Below, in pieces: positions 9,028-17,780 of a stretch of 64,000 nt of DNA. Position numbers and translations under genes: made by a program. The notes under the pieces are model-generated. The model saw only the letters and a list, made by a program, of their open reading frames with translations. It did not search any database and had not been told where the DNA came from. Source of the stretch: CAVPMW01 sp963706515 (lineage in GTDB: Bacteria > Chloroflexota > Anaerolineae > Anaerolineales > UBA4823); assembly GCA_963706515.1 (NCBI GenBank), contig CAVPMW010000015.1:186001-250000 (forward strand). Direction: 5' to 3'. The stretch's first letter is position 1. The number at the start of each line of letters is the position of its first letter.

Positions 9028-10019
9028 GAGCGAGCCTCCAAAATCTGCCAATTGATAAATCCGATGAAACGGATCAGCCAGAAGGCGATCAGGCGATAGG
9101 CGATCGCAGCCGCAACTGCTACCGAACCTGGAGCGCCCAACCGGGCGTATATGACCGCTAAGGACACTTCTGCCAGCCCCAGCCCCCCCGGCAAACCGGC
9201 TAAGCCGCTCAATACCAGCATCAGCCCGTAACCAGTTAACAGTACCCCTAGCGGGATCATAAACGAGAAGGCAATGAAACACGCCCCCAGGGTCGCCACA
9301 TCCAGGATCACCCGGCTGAACGAGCAAATCAAAAAGGGGATGGGCGATTTGCGCCTCAGATTCGCCAGATCCTTGTAAAATACGTCGACCCGGTCGGAGA
9401 CTTCCTGCGCAGTATAGGTCTTCTGGTGGATTCTGGGTGCCAGGCGGTTCCATCTATTGACCAGGCTGAGCACCACCTTTCGGGCGCGCTCGCGATCCCG
9501 CCCGGTCCACAGCGCAAATATCCCCAATCCCAACAAAAGGACCGTCAGGATAACGACAATTACCGTTTGAACCGTGCCAAGCTCCCCGGTGCGCAGGAGA
9601 TACCAAAAACCTGATAACGATACCAGGGTTAGCGCCGCAGCCAGGTAAATGCCCTCCATGATCACCGAAAAAGTTGAGACTTCTACGTTGTAACCGCTCT
9701 TGCCCAGGAAGCGCGCTCTGAGCACAATCCCGCTCGCTCCAGCGCTGGGCACAGCTACCTCAATGAAAGCAATGGTAGGCAGTATCGCCATAATCCGCCA
9801 GTAGCTGATTTTACCTTGAAAGGATCGCAGGAGAAGGTAGTTCAGACCGGTGAGCCAGGCGTAGGAAAAAAACTGGAGGAGTAAGGCAATGAACAGCCAG
9901 CCCCAGCGCGCGTGCAAAAATAAGCCGCCAGCCGCGCGCAGCTGCCCGACCATCGGCCAGAACAAATACAGCAGCATGCAGAAGGCGAATAGCGTAATCG
10001 CCCGCTTGAACCATTTCAT
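9024..10019 (-). CDS. Lysylphosphatidylglycerol synthase TM-region / AglD-like membrane protein
   Basis: Integral membrane protein of the UPF0104/LPG_synthase_TM family (331 residues, about eight hydrophobic segments). Hallmarks seen are EVAVPSAGASGIVLRARFL in the middle and the glycine-rich GLAGLPGGLGLAEVSLAVIY near the C-terminus. Family members are associated with lipid-linked sugar or aminoacyl-lipid metabolism and may act as flippase-like domains; no MprF synthase domain is present here. Translation is coupled to the downstream methyltransferase through a GTGA overlap. Start ATG 10019 gives a typical MKWFKRA N-terminus just before the first helix. Confidence 0.88.
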   Translation of the reverse strand: MKWFKRAITLFAFCMLLYLFWPMVGQLRAAGGLFLHARWGWLFIALLLQFFSYAWLTGLNYLLLRSFQGKISYWRIMAILPTIAFIEVAVPSAGASGIVLRARFLGKSGYNVEVSTFSVIMEGIYLAAALTLVSLSGFWYLLRTGELGTVQTVIVVILTVLLLGLGIFALWTGRDRERARKVVLSLVNRWNRLAPRIHQKTYTAQEVSDRVDVFYKDLANLRRKSPIPFLICSFSRVILDVATLGACFIAFSFMIPLGVLLTGYGLMLVLSGLAGLPGGLGLAEVSLAVIYARLGAPGSVAVAAAIAYRLIAFWLIRFIGFINWQILEARS

Positions 10020-10157
10020 TAATGTAATATTTTACAGACTTTGTGCCTTTACGTTTGGATTGAGCATGCCGGGCAGCGCATCAATCCTTGCCCGGCGCCG
10101 ACCCCGCTCGCGATAACTACCCATCTTTTTGCGAGAATTGAGCATATATGGATAGGC

Positions 10158-10844
10158 TCAGGGAGCCTTAAATTCAATCTGCTCGTGGGCCCCATCACAA
10201 AACGGCATGTTCTTCGAATGACCGCAGCGGCACAAGGTAACCCGGTTGCGTATCTCGTATACGAAACCATCCGGCGCTTCAATGGATATACCCCCGCGCA
10301 CCCAGTAGGGACCATCGCGCACGGCGGCGATCGATGGAACAAATTGCGGCTCGATCGGCTCGCCGTTCTCGCTGAATACCATCAAACGACCTGAGGGGCA
10401 GTGTGAAACCATCGACAGCAGCCGTGCGCGGACTTCCGGATCGTCGGTGCGCCTGATCATATGCCACACCTTGGTAAAACGTATTCCACAGAACCCGGCG
10501 CTGGCGCACAGGCTGACATCGTCCGTCAACACGACGCCGGTCCCCGTATAGGTCTTCCGGCGTTGTGCGGTCGGCCCGCGGTCAGCCGTGAGAGGTCCTA
10601 CAAACCCGTTTATAAGGTGCGAATCATCGCAGAACGGCTTATTTTTCGACTGCCCGCAGCGGCAGAGCCGGTATACTGAGCGGGGCTCTTCTTTTTCGAC
10701 GGCAGCCCCCACGGGGTCCCACTCCAGCGGCTCACCGTATACGCTCATCGCTCGAGCGCGCTGGATAAGCGGTACGCCTCCCATGACCTGGTAGGGACCG
10801 TTCTCAGTTATGATGATGCGATATTGCAGGGGTATTCCTGTCAT
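10158..10844 (-). CDS. CDGSH iron-sulfur protein with divergent mono-cluster domain
   Basis: Iron-sulfur protein of about 228 residues. Two CDGSH-type motifs are visible: CRCGQSKNKPFCDDSH (about residue 65) and CRCGHSKNMPFCDGAH (near residue 215). Each has the C-x-C-x(n)-C-D-x-x-H pattern that binds a labile 2Fe-2S cluster. Between them lies a mono-cluster Fe4S4 ferredoxin-like block with Cys residues in SLCASAGFCGIRF and SHCPSG. The CDGSH-mono-cluster-CDGSH order is known in some bacteria; the biochemical function is not established. Start ATG 10844 is preferred because GAGGTG sits five bases upstream. Confidence 0.88.
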   Translation of the reverse strand: MTGIPLQYRIIITENGPYQVMGGVPLIQRARAMSVYGEPLEWDPVGAAVEKEEPRSVYRLCRCGQSKNKPFCDDSHLINGFVGPLTADRGPTAQRRKTYTGTGVVLTDDVSLCASAGFCGIRFTKVWHMIRRTDDPEVRARLLSMVSHCPSGRLMVFSENGEPIEPQFVPSIAAVRDGPYWVRGGISIEAPDGFVYEIRNRVTLCRCGHSKNMPFCDGAHEQIEFKAP

Positions 10845-10985
10845 CAGACACCTCAATTTTGGGTTTCAGGCTGTCACTCAGGATGCCCCTGATGATAACA
10901 CGCCCCTCTTCCTAAGACAATGGAAAATAAGGGCGGATAATCCGGGCGGAAAATTATAAAATATCCTTTGAGCTTGAGCTCGCTG

Positions 10986-11609
10986 CTACACGATTGGGTG
11001 TCGTAAAATAGTTTTCAGTTTAGCCGGGTCAGCACGCAAAGGGTTGCCGATATAGATTTCATGGTGATTGTATTGCAGGGAGTATCCATTTTCCTGGGCA
11101 AAAGCGGTCATTTTAGCCACGCTGGCTGGCTCGTCGGCGTACGGACCGATGTGCATGATCTGCAGGCAAAGTCCCTCGTGGAAGCGCTCGAGGCGCAGGC
11201 GCTCGACCGCCGGGCTGGGCTTTTTCTTTTGCAGCTGAGCCAACCCATCGGAGAACATCTCCGTTGTGACCAGGTCGGGCTGCAGGATCATCAACGTGTA
11301 CTTCCAGTTGCCCGGTTTTTGGATGTCGAATTGGCCATCTTCGACCCACCACAGACCTTCGAGCGCCATCACGGGATAGTCCACCGGATTTGATTTGCGC
11401 TGCTTGGTCATGAACTTCAGGGTGTAGGCTATGCCGTAGAGAGCCTGCGTGGCCTCCTGGAAGCCAGGCGAGGTGCCCGGCGAGGCGTCTGGTTCGATCG
11501 CTCCATCGATCATGGCAAAATTAAAGGCGGGGACATCGACCACTTCCACCTTCTTCGCCGAAGGAGAGTATAAGTATTTCAACTGCTTGCGCAAATCCAG
11601 GTTTTCCAT
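10986..11609 (-). CDS. GyrI-like small-molecule-binding domain protein
   Basis: Cytoplasmic protein of about 207 residues from the GyrI-like/AraC effector-binding (SHV fold) superfamily. Recognisable blocks are VVDVPAFNFAMIDGAIEP near the N-terminus, YPVMALEGLWWVED in the middle and the C-terminal GLCLQIMHIGPYADEPASVA and YNHHEIYIGNPLRADPAKLK. No DNA-binding domain is attached. Stand-alone members can bind or hydrolyse cyclopropanoid and other xenobiotic ligands, but this one's ligand is unknown. ATG 11609 (MENLDLRK) is the likely start, with an earlier one at 11624 possible. It follows the cytochrome b5-like gene closely. Confidence 0.85.
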   Translation of the reverse strand: MENLDLRKQLKYLYSPSAKKVEVVDVPAFNFAMIDGAIEPDASPGTSPGFQEATQALYGIAYTLKFMTKQRKSNPVDYPVMALEGLWWVEDGQFDIQKPGNWKYTLMILQPDLVTTEMFSDGLAQLQKKKPSPAVERLRLERFHEGLCLQIMHIGPYADEPASVAKMTAFAQENGYSLQYNHHEIYIGNPLRADPAKLKTILRHPIV

Positions 11610-11636
11610 GAAGTCGCCCTTCAAGATTTATCTATT

Positions 11637-11882
11637 TTATTTAATCAAAATCCCTACGACCGGAAATTTCGCCAGCATCTCCGCTCCGTGGGGCGCATCC
11701 GGAAGCTCGTCCGTGAGGTCCATCCCTGCCCAATGCAGCGCCTGGTGGATGCCATCTCGCCATAAGAAGCTCCCCGAGAGGTCATACACCTTCCCTGCAT
11801 AAGCAACCAGAACCGGTGTATCTCCATCGCCATTATTGCGACGCAGCTCCAATTCCGTGAATTCTCGCAGCACCATCACCAT
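11637..11882 (-). CDS. Cytochrome b5-like heme-binding domain protein
   Basis: Single-domain protein of roughly 80 residues. The sequence REFTELELRRNNGDGDTPVL followed by AYAGKVYDLSGSFLWRDGIH is the start of the cytochrome b5 fold, and HQALHWAGMDLTDELPDAPH supplies candidate axial His residues; the C-terminus is GAEMLAKFPVVGILIK. Start is ATG 11882 or 11876; an apparent upstream extension passes through the hairpin at 11901-11934 and is unlikely. Small prokaryotic members of this family bind heme or steroid-like ligands and often have one altered heme ligand. It lies between katG and the GyrI-like gene, in the same direction. Confidence 0.8.
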   Translation of the reverse strand: MVMVLREFTELELRRNNGDGDTPVLVAYAGKVYDLSGSFLWRDGIHQALHWAGMDLTDELPDAPHGAEMLAKFPVVGILIK

Positions 11883-11900
11883 TGTTCTAGTTAACCGGAA

Positions 11901-11934
11901 CCAGGAAGCCCGAGGACCGTCTAGGGCTTCCTGG
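11901..11934 (-). terminator. Hairpin downstream of katG
   Basis: Perfect 11-bp inverted repeat (CCAGGAAGCCC at 11901-11911 and its complement at 11924-11934) with a 12-base loop. It lies 56 bases past the katG stop and just before the cytochrome b5-like gene. No U-run follows, so it may be an attenuator or mRNA stabiliser rather than a full terminator. Confidence 0.55.
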
Positions 11935-11989
11935 CGATGAGCGTACAATCCTAACCTTACGAACTTGCTGACAAACAGCGAAGTTGATG

Positions 11990-14189
11990 CTACGATCGGG
12001 CGAGGTCGAAACGGTCAAGGTTCATGACTTTGTTCCACACCGCTACAAAGTCGTGCAGGAACTTCTCCTGCGAGTCCTCGCATGCGTAGACTTCCGCCAA
12101 GGCCCGGAGTTGGGAGTTCGAACCGAAGATCAGGTCGACACGGGTGCCGGTCCACTTGAGCGCGCCCGTTGCGCGATCACGACCCTCGAACACCTCATCG
12201 TCTTCCGTGGTTGCTTTCCACGCCGTGCTCATGTCGAGCAGATTCACGAAGAAGTCATTGGTGAGCGTCTCTGGTCGCTTGGTGAAGACGCCGTGCTGGG
12301 ACTGTCCGAAGTTGGCATTCAAGACTCGCATACCCCCAACGAGAACCGTCATCTCAGGAGCGGTCAGCGTCAGCAGCTGGGCACGATCAACCAGCAGTTC
12401 CTCTGCCGTTACGGCATATTTTTCTTTCAGATAGTTACGGAACCCGTCTGCAGCCGGTTCGAGTACGGCGAATGACGCCACGTCGGTTTGCTCCTGCGAC
12501 GCATCCGTACGTCCTGGCGTGAAGGGAACGGTCACATCGTAACCGGCATTCTTCGCAGCTTGCTCGACACCTGCGCATCCACCCAGAACGATCACGTCAG
12601 CGAGCGACACCTTTTTCCCGCCAGACTGCGCGCTGTTGAACTCCTTTTGGATCCTCTCAAGGGTCTGCAGCACAGCCTTCAGCTGGGCCGGCTGGTTGAC
12701 TTCCCAATCCTTTTGCGGCGCAAGACGAATGCGCGCCCCGTTCGCCCCGCCGCGCTTGTCAGAGCCACGGAAGGTAGAGGCCGACGCCCAGGCGGTCGAG
12801 ACCAGTTCCGGGATCGACAGCCCCGAGGCAAGTATTTTGGCCTTGAGCTGCGCGATGTCGGCCGCGTCGATCAAGTCGTGATCGACTGCGGGGACGGGGT
12901 CCTGCCAGATCAGCTCTTCCGCCGGGACCTCCGGGCCGAGATAGCGCGAGCGGGGACCCATGTCGCGGTGGGTCAGCTTGAACCACGCCCGGGCGAACGC
13001 GTCTGCGAGCTGGTCCGGATTCTCGTAGAAGCGCCTGGAAATCTTTTCGTATAGCAGGGTCGAACCGCAGCGCGAGGTCGGTGGTCAGCATGGTCGGCGC
13101 GCGGCGCTTTGACGGGTCGTGCGCATCCGGAACCGAATTGGCGCCTGCCCCATGCTTCGGTATCCACTGGTGCGCACCGGCCGGGCTCTTGGTCAGCTCC
13201 CAATCGTAGCCGAACAGGTTCCAGAAGAAGTTGTTGCTCCACTTGGTTGGCGTCGAGGTCCAGATGACTTCCAGGCCGCTGCCGATCGCGTCGCCACCCT
13301 TGCCCGTACCAAATTTGCTCTTCCAGCCCAGGCCTTGCTCCTCGATGCCGGCGGCTTCCGGCTCTGGGCCCACCAGTGCCGCATCGCCAGCGCCGTGGGT
13401 TTTGCCAAAGGTATGGCCGCCAGCAATCAGCGCGACCGTTTCTTCGTCGTTCATCGCCATGCGCGCAAAGGTCTCGCGGATATCCTTGGCGGCGGCGAGC
13501 GGGTCCGGATTGCCGTTAGGCCCTTCCGGGTTCACGTAGATCAGGCCCATCTGCACGGCGGCGAGGGGATTCTCGAGCTCCCGGTCACCGCTGTAGCGCT
13601 TGTCGCCAAGCCACTCGCTCTCGGCCCCCCAGTAAATGTCCTCTTCCGGCTCCCAGACGTCCTCGCGCCCGCCGCCGAAGCCGAAGGTCTTGAAGCCCAT
13701 CGACTCCAGGGCGCAGTTGCCGGCGAGGATCATCAAGTCGGCCCACGATATCTTTTTGCCGTATTTCTGCTTGACCGGCCAGAGCAGCCGGCGCGCCTTG
13801 TCGAGGTTCACATTGTCGGGCCAGCTGTTGAGCGGCGCAAAGCGTTGGGTGCCGGACCCCGCGCCACCGCGACCGTCCCCGGTGCGGTAGGTACCCGCGC
13901 TGTGCCATGCCATCCGGATGAAGAGCGGCCCGTAGTGACCGAAATCAGCCGGCCACCAGTCCTGCGAGTCCGTCATCAGCGCGTAGAGGTCCTTCTTCAG
14001 GGCCTCGAGGTCGAGCTTCTTGAATTCCTCAGCGTAGTTGAACGCCTCGCCCATGGGATTGGACAAGGAAGAGTGCTGGTGGAGGATCTTGAGGTTCAAC
14101 TGGTTCGGCCACCAGTCCCGGTTCGACGTGCCTCTGCTGACCGGGTGTTTGTAAGCCATGCCTGTTGCCGGGGATTTGCTATCTTCCAT
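11990..14189 (-). CDS. katG: Catalase-peroxidase KatG (one frameshift)
   Basis: Bifunctional heme catalase-peroxidase that removes hydrogen peroxide, cytoplasmic, about 732 residues after correction. The distal heme triad lies in FIRMAWHSAGTYR (Arg92, Trp95, His96). The Met-Tyr-Trp adduct partners are Tyr218 (GLIYVNPEG) and Met244 (ARMAMNDEE), and the proximal His259 is in GGHTFGKTHG. The spacings match characterised KatGs. The second, non-catalytic half ends near VMNLDRFDLARS. The frame breaks once near 13060 within RFDPA-YEKISRRFYENPDQ; one missing base restores LADAFARAWFKLTHRDMGPR. TATAAT (14314-14319) about 125 bases upstream is a possible -10 box. No PerR or Fur site was recognised. Confidence 0.96.
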
Positions 14190-14435
14190 AAAGTTTACTC
14201 CATTCTTTGTGTGAATTGTTGAACAGCGCTACCATGAATAGGATAGACCACGGGAGGCAGCGGGAAGGCAATCCTCCACCGCGTTTTTTTGCTCCCGGCG
14301 ATATTTTAAAATCATTATACCCCCTTCGACGTTTTACTAACCAGCCCGAGCCCTTCGTTCAGCGACATATTGCTACAAGGATGAATATGTCGGGCGGGAA
14401 TTACCAAAAATATACGGTGAGATTTGTCTGCCCGT

Positions 14436-15266
14436 TTATTGATTCCGGCTGGCAGAGATCGCGGGTCTCAATCCCAGGAAGCCGCCGAAGAGAGCAAACC
14501 CCGCCAGGGTTGCCACGAACTCCCCAGAGATAAAAATTCCGGCAACGACCAGGCCGATCAGCAAGCTGGGAGGCAGCCCTTCCTGCAGCTGCGCCAGCAC
14601 CAGGCTAATTCCTACCAGCAGACCCAGGCAGCAGGCAAAGCGCCAGGGATGGATCCGCGGATCCACTGCGGGAATCCTGGAAAAAAGCCTGTCGCTGTTG
14701 AAGCGCTCCACCCAGGCTACCAGGTTGTGCGGCAGATGCTCGCTGGTCTTCGTCACCGGGACGCAGACCAGCGTCCACAGGTCGTCGATGCCATCCGCGG
14801 GCGTCAGGTTGCGCGGCGGGGAGACCGTCTTCACGCGCCCAAAGACGACTGCCCAGGCTATGCTGCAGAAGATTGCCAGCAGGAACATCCCCGCCAGCTC
14901 ACCCAGGAGGATGTACCCCCAAAACGACGGCGCAAACGGCTGGATGATTTCCGCCAGCGCATCTGCCAGCAGAGTGACCAGGATCGCCAGGAGCACCAGC
15001 AGGTTGCCGCGCAGGATCAAGCGCGTTTTTGCCGTCTGGCTGGGATCCTCACGCAAGCGCAGGGCGCGCGCATAGGTCAGAATGCCAACTAAAAAAGCGC
15101 CTTGAAATGCGAAAGAGCCGATCGCGTCGTAAGGGTCTGCGCCGAAAGGGTTGATCTCGCCTAAAGGCCCGTTCTTATTGATCTGAAAGAAGAGATAAAA
15201 GACCAGCGCAGCAATCGCGATCAATGCCGTCACCCGGTGCACGCGCTGGATATCCTCTTTGCTCAT
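14436..15266 (-). CDS. Integral membrane protein of unknown function
   Basis: 276 residues with about seven hydrophobic segments: ALIAIAALVFYLFF, IGSFAFQGAFLVGILTYA, LLVLLAILVTLLADALAEII, YILLGELAGMFLLAIFCSIA, ACCLGLLVGISLVLA, SLLIGLVVAGIFISG and the C-terminal ATLAGFALFGGFLGL. A hydrophilic loop (residues 150-205) contains TPADGIDDLWTLVCVPV. No family motif or transport signature was recognised. It begins with MSKEDIQRVHRVT and is flanked by katG on the far side of a 245-base gap and by a broken lipoprotein gene upstream, all on the minus strand. Confidence 0.75.
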   Translation of the reverse strand: MSKEDIQRVHRVTALIAIAALVFYLFFQINKNGPLGEINPFGADPYDAIGSFAFQGAFLVGILTYARALRLREDPSQTAKTRLILRGNLLVLLAILVTLLADALAEIIQPFAPSFWGYILLGELAGMFLLAIFCSIAWAVVFGRVKTVSPPRNLTPADGIDDLWTLVCVPVTKTSEHLPHNLVAWVERFNSDRLFSRIPAVDPRIHPWRFACCLGLLVGISLVLAQLQEGLPPSLLIGLVVAGIFISGEFVATLAGFALFGGFLGLRPAISASRNQ

Positions 15267-15336
15267 AGCTGCCCTTAGCTGTTAGCTCCTCTCAGCTGAT
15301 AGCTGGTCTCGTCCTGTTCAGGATGGCAGGTGTCCT

Positions 15337-16170
15337 TTAACGTGCTGGCCAGCGGATTTCCACCGGGCGGGTATAGCCATGTTTTTCGACGCCGAAGACC
15401 CGCCCGTGCGAGGGCTCTGTACAGCCCGCCTCGTCCGCGATCTTGACCGCAGTCTCATACGTGCCTACCGGGGTAAAGACCAGCTGACCTGCCGTGCATA
15501 CCCAGGCTTCGACCAGGTAAGGGTACTGCCCTAAATCGTCCCCGGCGCGCAGCACCAGCGGGCTCCAAAAAATGCTGACATCGTCCCCTACCCGGTTAGC
15601 TGATACACCTTTTAGCGGGCCGTAATAGGGGGATGGCGGCAAAGGGATATAGGTCGGCGCGACGCCCATCACATCTCCCTTTACTTCCATCAGAGAAGCC
15701 TTTACCCAGCAGGGATTGTGGCCGCCGATCGCACGCACCAGGATCCAGGTACCCAGGTCGTTGCGCCCGATCACCTCCAGGTTGCTTCCCTCGATGAGTG
15801 CATATTTGTAGAGATAGGGCGCACCTGGACCGTAACGACAGTTGGACAGCATCAGCACCTTGCCGCGCAAAATGGCATAGGTAGGGCTGGGAGTTGCGGT
15901 CGGACTAGGAGTTGCAGTCGAACTGAGAGTTGCAGTCGAACTGGTGGTTGGGGTAGGAGTGCTGGTGGGTGTCAGCGAGGCGGTTTGCGCGTGGGCGCCG
16001 GGCTATAGGTGGGTGTGCGAGTAAGCTCCGCTAGCGGGGTTGCTGTGTGCTCAGCCCCGGTAACCGTCGGCGCCGGATTTCAGGGCAGGGGTTTTACTGC
16101 AGGACGCAGACAAAGCTAACAGAATTACCCAAAGGAGAAGGTGTAACTTTTTGGCTTGTCTTCTGAACAA
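15337..16170 (-). CDS. Secreted lipoprotein with SH3-like domain (frameshifted)
   Basis: Extracytoplasmic lipoprotein pieced together from three frames. The N-terminus, from about TTG 16170, encodes a signal with the lipobox LSASC. A Thr/Pro/Ser-rich linker (TPTYSPAPT, then repeated TATPSPT) is followed by the well-conserved part KVLMLSNCRYGPGAPYLYKY, which resembles bacterial SH3 domains. The C-terminal half has FWSPLVLRAGDDLGQYPYLV and ends VEIRWPAR. Breaks lie near 16075 and 15985. No start codon other than TTG is available in the first frame, so the exact start is uncertain. Such proteins are common in Anaerolineae-like genomes; function unknown. Confidence 0.65.
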
Positions 16171-16173
16171 GGT

Positions 16174-16817
16174 CTATACCTGCTGATTGAGGTCTTCAGG
16201 CGTCTCTCCCCATACCAGGTATATCAGTCCCTGCCCGAATTGCTCAATATTCAACCCCGGCATACGCCCGGCGAGCAGACGCCAGGGGCAATCTTTATCC
16301 TGCGTCGCTACGGCAAACCGTTTGTAGGCAAAGCCTATTATTGGATTCAACACTTTGCCCATGGGCGTCCCAGCGGTTTTCGGACCCGCGGCAGCCAACC
16401 TGCCGCCCGGCTTTAAGTATGGGAGGATATTATCCAGAGCACACGGCGAAGTCAAAACATCGTGCATTGCGAAAAGGAGCATCCCATCAAACAACCCGTC
16501 CAGGACGACCTCCTCGGCGGCACTCTCAATGATTTCGACGTTCTTCCAACCGGTTTTCCTTAATCGCTGGCGAGCTGCTGCGACCATATCCGGGCTGATA
16601 TCGACGCCGACGACCTCTCCTGCGCTGCCGACAGCTTGCACCAGCCAGGGGAAATTTGCCCCGCTCCCGCAGCCAATTTCAACACGCGAGCGCCTTGAGG
16701 CAGTGCGAGCCGCTGTACTGCTGCCTGACGCAGGGGAAATGTAAAAAAGAACAGCCCGTCAGGCAGGCGTGCAATGGGTCTATACCTGCGGACGATCTCT
16801 TCTCGGTGCTCCGCCAT
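16174..16817 (-). CDS. Class I SAM-dependent methyltransferase (one frameshift)
   Basis: About 214 residues after correction. The N-terminal part (MAEHREEIVRRYRPIARLPD, then RLALPQGARVL) and the C-terminal part (QAVGSAGEVVGVDISPDMV, then YLKPGGRLAAAGPKTAG) are in different frames. Adding one base near 16680 restores a good SAM-binding motif I (LGCGSGANFPWL-type reading). The VVGVDIS acidic loop and FDGMLLFAMHDVL further support a methyltransferase fold. Its stop is four bases from the start of the following lipoprotein gene, so the two may be co-transcribed. Substrate unknown. Confidence 0.78.
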
Positions 16818-16925
16818 TCTGAAAACGATTATAGCCTGAAAACTAGATCGTCCTGAGGATGGTTGAAGATGAGTAATTCAGCGGGAAGCCCGTCAGACCC
16901 GGCGGTTTAACCAGGGTCCGGCAGT

Positions 16926-17739
16926 CTATGGATTTTGCAGCTTGCGCCGGATGAATTCCAGCAGAGGCCCTTGCTCTCCAGGGATGTCCTCGTTCAGCCG
17001 CGCTGCTGCGACCGGCAGCAGCCAGCTTTCAACCTGCTGCCTGGAGACGTCCGGTTGAACTTCAAGATAGCGGGTGAGGTAGGAGCGCTTGAACTCCTTT
17101 TTGATCAGGTTGGTAATGTTCCTCATCAACCAGCCGGCGCCTGGGACCTCACCAAAAGTGAGCAGGATCGAGCTCCTGGCAACATCCGCGGCGGGATCGC
17201 CCTGCAAAGCGGTCATCCAATCGATAATCACCGGGCCTCCTGCAGTCACGATAACCTGCCCTGGATGGAAATCGAAATGGCAGAGCGAAGTTCCATCGGG
17301 AAGCCGTTCGAGCGAGCTCAACACTGCTTCGATCTCTGCATGGGTCAAGATTTTGCTCGCCCGGATCGCTCCTGAAAGCGAGGCGCGCAGCGCTGAAAAG
17401 CCGCTGCCGCTGTGCTGGTGAATTTTGGAATGGAGATCAGCAAACTGGCGGGCAAACCTGCTCAGCGTCCAGGGTTTGGAGGCTAGCAGGCTCAGCATAT
17501 CGGGCCGTCGACCCGCTCATAAATAATCCCCTGGCGTCCATCCAGGGATGCAGTTCCGAGCAGTCTTCGGCGTGGGTAATTGCGACGTTTACCAGGATGC
17601 GCCCAATATCTACTTCGTGCTTGATCCAGGGCGCCGGGCACCAATCATAAAACAGCTTGAGCACCTGGTGATCCTGCCAGGCATAGACCTCGGCGGTGCG
17701 CCCGCGGGCAATTAATTTGCCTTTATTTTCGGAGCTCAT
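16926..17739 (-). CDS. Aminoglycoside phosphotransferase-family kinase (frameshifted)
   Basis: Small-molecule kinase of the APH/choline-kinase superfamily, about 270 residues after correction of two breaks near 17540 and 17500. The N-lobe starts MSSENKGKLIARGRTAEVYA with the ATP Lys in HQVLKLFYDW. The catalytic loop reads CHFDFHPGQVI and the metal-binding loop VIIDWMTALQGDPAADVARS. Compared with the usual H-G-D-x4-N catalytic loop, the Asp is kept, the Gly is Phe, and the metal-binding Asn position is Gln, so catalysis may be altered. Family members phosphorylate antibiotics, choline or sugars; context gives no clue here. Confidence 0.8.
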
Positions 17740-17780
17740 TTATTTAGTGTACCAGCATCTCCCCCTTCCCTGACAACATT

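Noticed and set aside
13119..14222. 367-residue reading frame on the plus strand opposite katG
   Set aside because: It lies entirely over the conserved katG coding sequence and its translation has no recognisable domain; GC-rich antisense frame.
15880..15960. Short direct repeats near GTTGCAGTCGAACTG
   Set aside because: They encode the Thr/Ser/Pro-rich linker of the lipoprotein, a coding low-complexity stretch.
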